Assembly: GCA_022712335.1 (NCBI GenBank)
Contig: JALAGR010000094.1
Coordinates: 1 to 8,919, forward strand
DNA: 8,919 bases
Direction of reading: 5' to 3'
Source: Pediococcus sp.
GTDB taxonomy: Bacteria > Bacillota > Bacilli > Lactobacillales > Lactobacillaceae
Position numbers and translations under genes: made by a program. The first letter of the stretch is position 1. Every line of letters begins with the position of its first letter. Positions 7,010-8,919 of the stretch are shown here, piece after piece. The notes beneath the pieces are model-generated. The model ran no database searches, had not been told where the DNA came from, and worked only from the letters and a program-made list of their open reading frames with translations.

Positions 7010-8919
7010 ATGGAGATTAAAGATTTACTCAAGAAGAACTTAATGATTATGGACCTTAAAGCAGGTTCTAAAGCTGAAGCAATCAATGAAATGATTGATA
7101 AATATGTGAGCGAAGGTATTGTTACCGATCGCGAAACGTACCTAAAAGGAATTTTAGATCGCGAAGCTGAATCAACAACTGGTATTGGTGACGAAATTGC
7201 TATGCCACATGCTAAAACAGATGCAGTGAAAGAGGCAGCTGTACTCTTTGCTAAAAGTAGTAATGGGGTTGATTTTGATGCTTTGGACGGTCAACCCGTA
7301 AAGCTCTTCTTTATGATTGCAGCTCCAGAGGGTGCCAACAACGCTCATTTACAAGCCCTTGCTAAATTATCAAGTTTGTTGATTGATCCTGATTTAGTAG
7401 GAAAACTTAAGAATGCCCAATCACCAGATGAAGTGCTTGCGCTATTTGAAGCAGCTGAAGCTGAGAAAGACGTTGAAGATTCGAATGACGCTGCAACTGA
7501 AGTAGCTGATTCAAATAAGAAATCATTTATTGTCGCAGTATCAGCTTGCCCTAACGGAATTGCCCATACTTATATGGCCGAAGCAGCTTTAAAGAAAGCA
7601 GCTAAAGAAAAGGGAATCGAAATCAAAGTTGAAACAAATGGTTCTGAAGGTGTGAAGCATCGTTTGACTAACGAAGAAATTGCACGTGCTGATGGTGTTA
7701 TCATTACCGCGGATAAAAAAGTTGAAATGGCACGTTTCGATGGTAAGCCACTTTTGAATCGTCCGGTTATCGATGGTATCAATAAAGCGAACGAACTGAT
7801 TGATTTAGTTGAAACAAATCAAGCAAATACGTTCCATTCAACTGGAAATGACGCTGCTGAAGCTGAGTCATCAAATGGCGGATTTTGGAATGAAATCTAC
7901 AAGGATTTAATGAACGGGATTTCCCACATGTTACCATTCGTTGTTGGTGGTGGGATTATTATGGCGCTATCGTTCTTTATTGAACGATATACGTCAGCCA
8001 CTAGTTTATGGTTTACGTTCCCAAATGGAATTGGTAATTATGCATTTTCATTCTTAATTCCAATTCTTGCTGGATTTATTGCTCAATCAATTGGTGACTT
8101 ACCGGCCTTGATGCCTGGTGTAGTCGGTGGTTATATGGCAACTCAGTCAGCAGCCAGTGTAATGCATACAACTAGTGTGTCAGGATTTATCGGTGGTTTG
8201 ATCGCCGGTTTTGCTGCAGGTTTGATTATCAATGGATTGAAGAAATTCTTCAAATTTGTTCCTAAAACACTTGAAGGATTGAAGCCAATGTTGATTTATC
8301 CTATCCTAAGTTTGCTCTTAGTTGGAGCATTGATGTTCTTCGCAGTTAACCCAATTTTTGCTGCTGTTAACGCATGGGTAACCGGTGTGTTAGAAGGAAT
8401 GGGTACCGGAAATGCAGTACTATTAGGTGCCGTATTAGCAGCGATGATGTCGATCGATATGGGTGGTCCCTTCAACAAAGCCGCTTACGCATTTGCCATC
8501 GCTGCATTTACCTCAACTAAGAATGGGGACTTGATGGCCGCTGTAATGGTCGGTGGTATGATTCCACCTCTAGCTACAGCAATTGCTACAACATTCTGGC
8601 CAAAGAAATTCACAGAACAAGAACGTGAAGCTGGCATTTCAAACTGGGTATTGGGATTATCCTTTATTACCGAAGGTGCCATTCCGTTTGCAACAGCCGA
8701 TCCACTTCGTGTGATTGGTTCGAGTATCATTGGTTCAGCCATTGGTGGTGGACTAAGTCAATTCTGGAAGGTTAGTGTTCCTGCTCCCCATGGGGGATTG
8801 TGGGTGATTGCATTAGCTGATCATAAACTGTTCTATGTTCTTTCAGTAGTCATTGGTGCCGTAATTGCTGGTGTGATTATGGGACTATGGAAACCAGTTA
8901 AAAATCCAAAAAATGTATA
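7010..8919 (+). CDS. fruA: Fructose-specific PTS permease EIIABC, 3' end cut by the window
   Basis: The frame is open from ATG 7010 to the window edge, giving 636 codons and two further bases. Family members run to about 620-660 residues, so little is missing. It imports fructose across the membrane and phosphorylates it to fructose 1-phosphate using phosphate passed from PEP through EI and HPr. The order is IIA (about 1-147, MPHAK with phosphorylated His67), an acidic Ala/Glu linker, and IIB (about 172-270, SACPNGIAHTYMAEAAL with phosphorylated Cys180). A second linker leads to the membrane domain IIC (from about 290). IIC shows the NGISHMLPFVVGGGIIMAL opening, DMGGPFNKAAY, FITEGAIPFATADP (552-565, Glu555) and PAPHGGLW. 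The IIB motif has Asn where CPTGIAHT is commonest. The start has AAGGGG (6996-7001) eight bases upstream. It is the last visible gene of the fruRKA operon and is probably induced by fructose through FruR. Confidence 0.96.
   Translation, partial: MEIKDLLKKNLMIMDLKAGSKAEAINEMIDKYVSEGIVTDRETYLKGILDREAESTTGIGDEIAMPHAKTDAVKEAAVLFAKSSNGVDFDALDGQPVKLFFMIAAPEGANNAHLQALAKLSSLLIDPDLVGKLKNAQSPDEVLALFEAAEAEKDVEDSNDAATEVADSNKKSFIVAVSACPNGIAHTYMAEAALKKAAKEKGIEIKVETNGSEGVKHRLTNEEIARADGVIITADKKVEMARFDGKPLLNRPVIDGINKANELIDLVETNQANTFHSTGNDAAEAESSNGGFWNEIYKDLMNGISHMLPFVVGGGIIMALSFFIERYTSATSLWFTFPNGIGNYAFSFLIPILAGFIAQSIGDLPALMPGVVGGYMATQSAASVMHTTSVSGFIGGLIAGFAAGLIINGLKKFFKFVPKTLEGLKPMLIYPILSLLLVGALMFFAVNPIFAAVNAWVTGVLEGMGTGNAVLLGAVLAAMMSIDMGGPFNKAAYAFAIAAFTSTKNGDLMAAVMVGGMIPPLATAIATTFWPKKFTEQEREAGISNWVLGLSFITEGAIPFATADPLRVIGSSIIGSAIGGGLSQFWKVSVPAPHGGLWVIALADHKLFYVLSVVIGAVIAGVIMGLWKPVKNPKNV

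Noticed and set aside
6121..8742. Minus-strand open frames inside fruK and fruA
   Set aside because: All are opposite conserved kinase or PTS coding sequence; their Ser/Thr/Pro/Ala-rich composition is typical of antisense shadows.

Overview
The window looks like an AT-rich chromosome segment from a low-GC Gram-positive bacterium of the order Lactobacillales, most likely a lactic acid bacterium. The grounds are strong GGAGG-type ribosome binding sites, a RecD2-type helicase behind a small TPR protein, and a compact fructose PTS operon (regulator, kinase, one-chain permease). The genus cannot be fixed from the sequence alone. All seven genes are on the + strand. I see no mobile element, CRISPR array, rRNA or tRNA, and no gene-free stretch longer than about 135 bases.

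Bases 1-3011 hold the 3' end of a tetratricopeptide-repeat (TPR) gene that overlaps by one base with a complete recD2 helicase gene. This pair matches the known yrrB-yrrC order of Bacillus subtilis. No convincing terminator follows recD2. A strong sigma-A promoter (TTGAAG, 18 bp, TATAAT) in the short gap drives prs, a PRPP synthetase homologue of unusual type. Its catalytic flexible loop and its ribose-phosphate loop both differ from the classical enzyme, as in a second (Prs2-like) paralogue. The prs gene ends at a probable Rho-independent terminator. An AI-2E/PerM-family membrane protein follows, possibly from a promoter whose -10 box lies inside that terminator hairpin, and it ends at a very clear terminator (5212-5247).

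Bases 5248-8919 form the fructose operon fruR-fruK-fruA. FruA imports fructose and phosphorylates it to fructose 1-phosphate. FruK converts this to fructose 1,6-bisphosphate. FruR, a DeoR-family repressor, probably senses fructose 1-phosphate. fruR and fruK overlap by four bases (ATGA), and fruA begins 12 bases after fruK and runs off the window a little before its expected end.

The most notable non-coding signal is a ladder of six TGAA/TGAT elements spaced exactly 10 bp apart (5257-5310). It overlaps the fruR promoter and is probably the FruR operator. The second point of interest is the divergent active-site loops of the prs product. A 10-bp word, GTATTATCTT, is present in both gaps flanking prs. 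The rest is ordinary housekeeping and sugar-uptake content; I found no clear sign of an undescribed multi-gene system.
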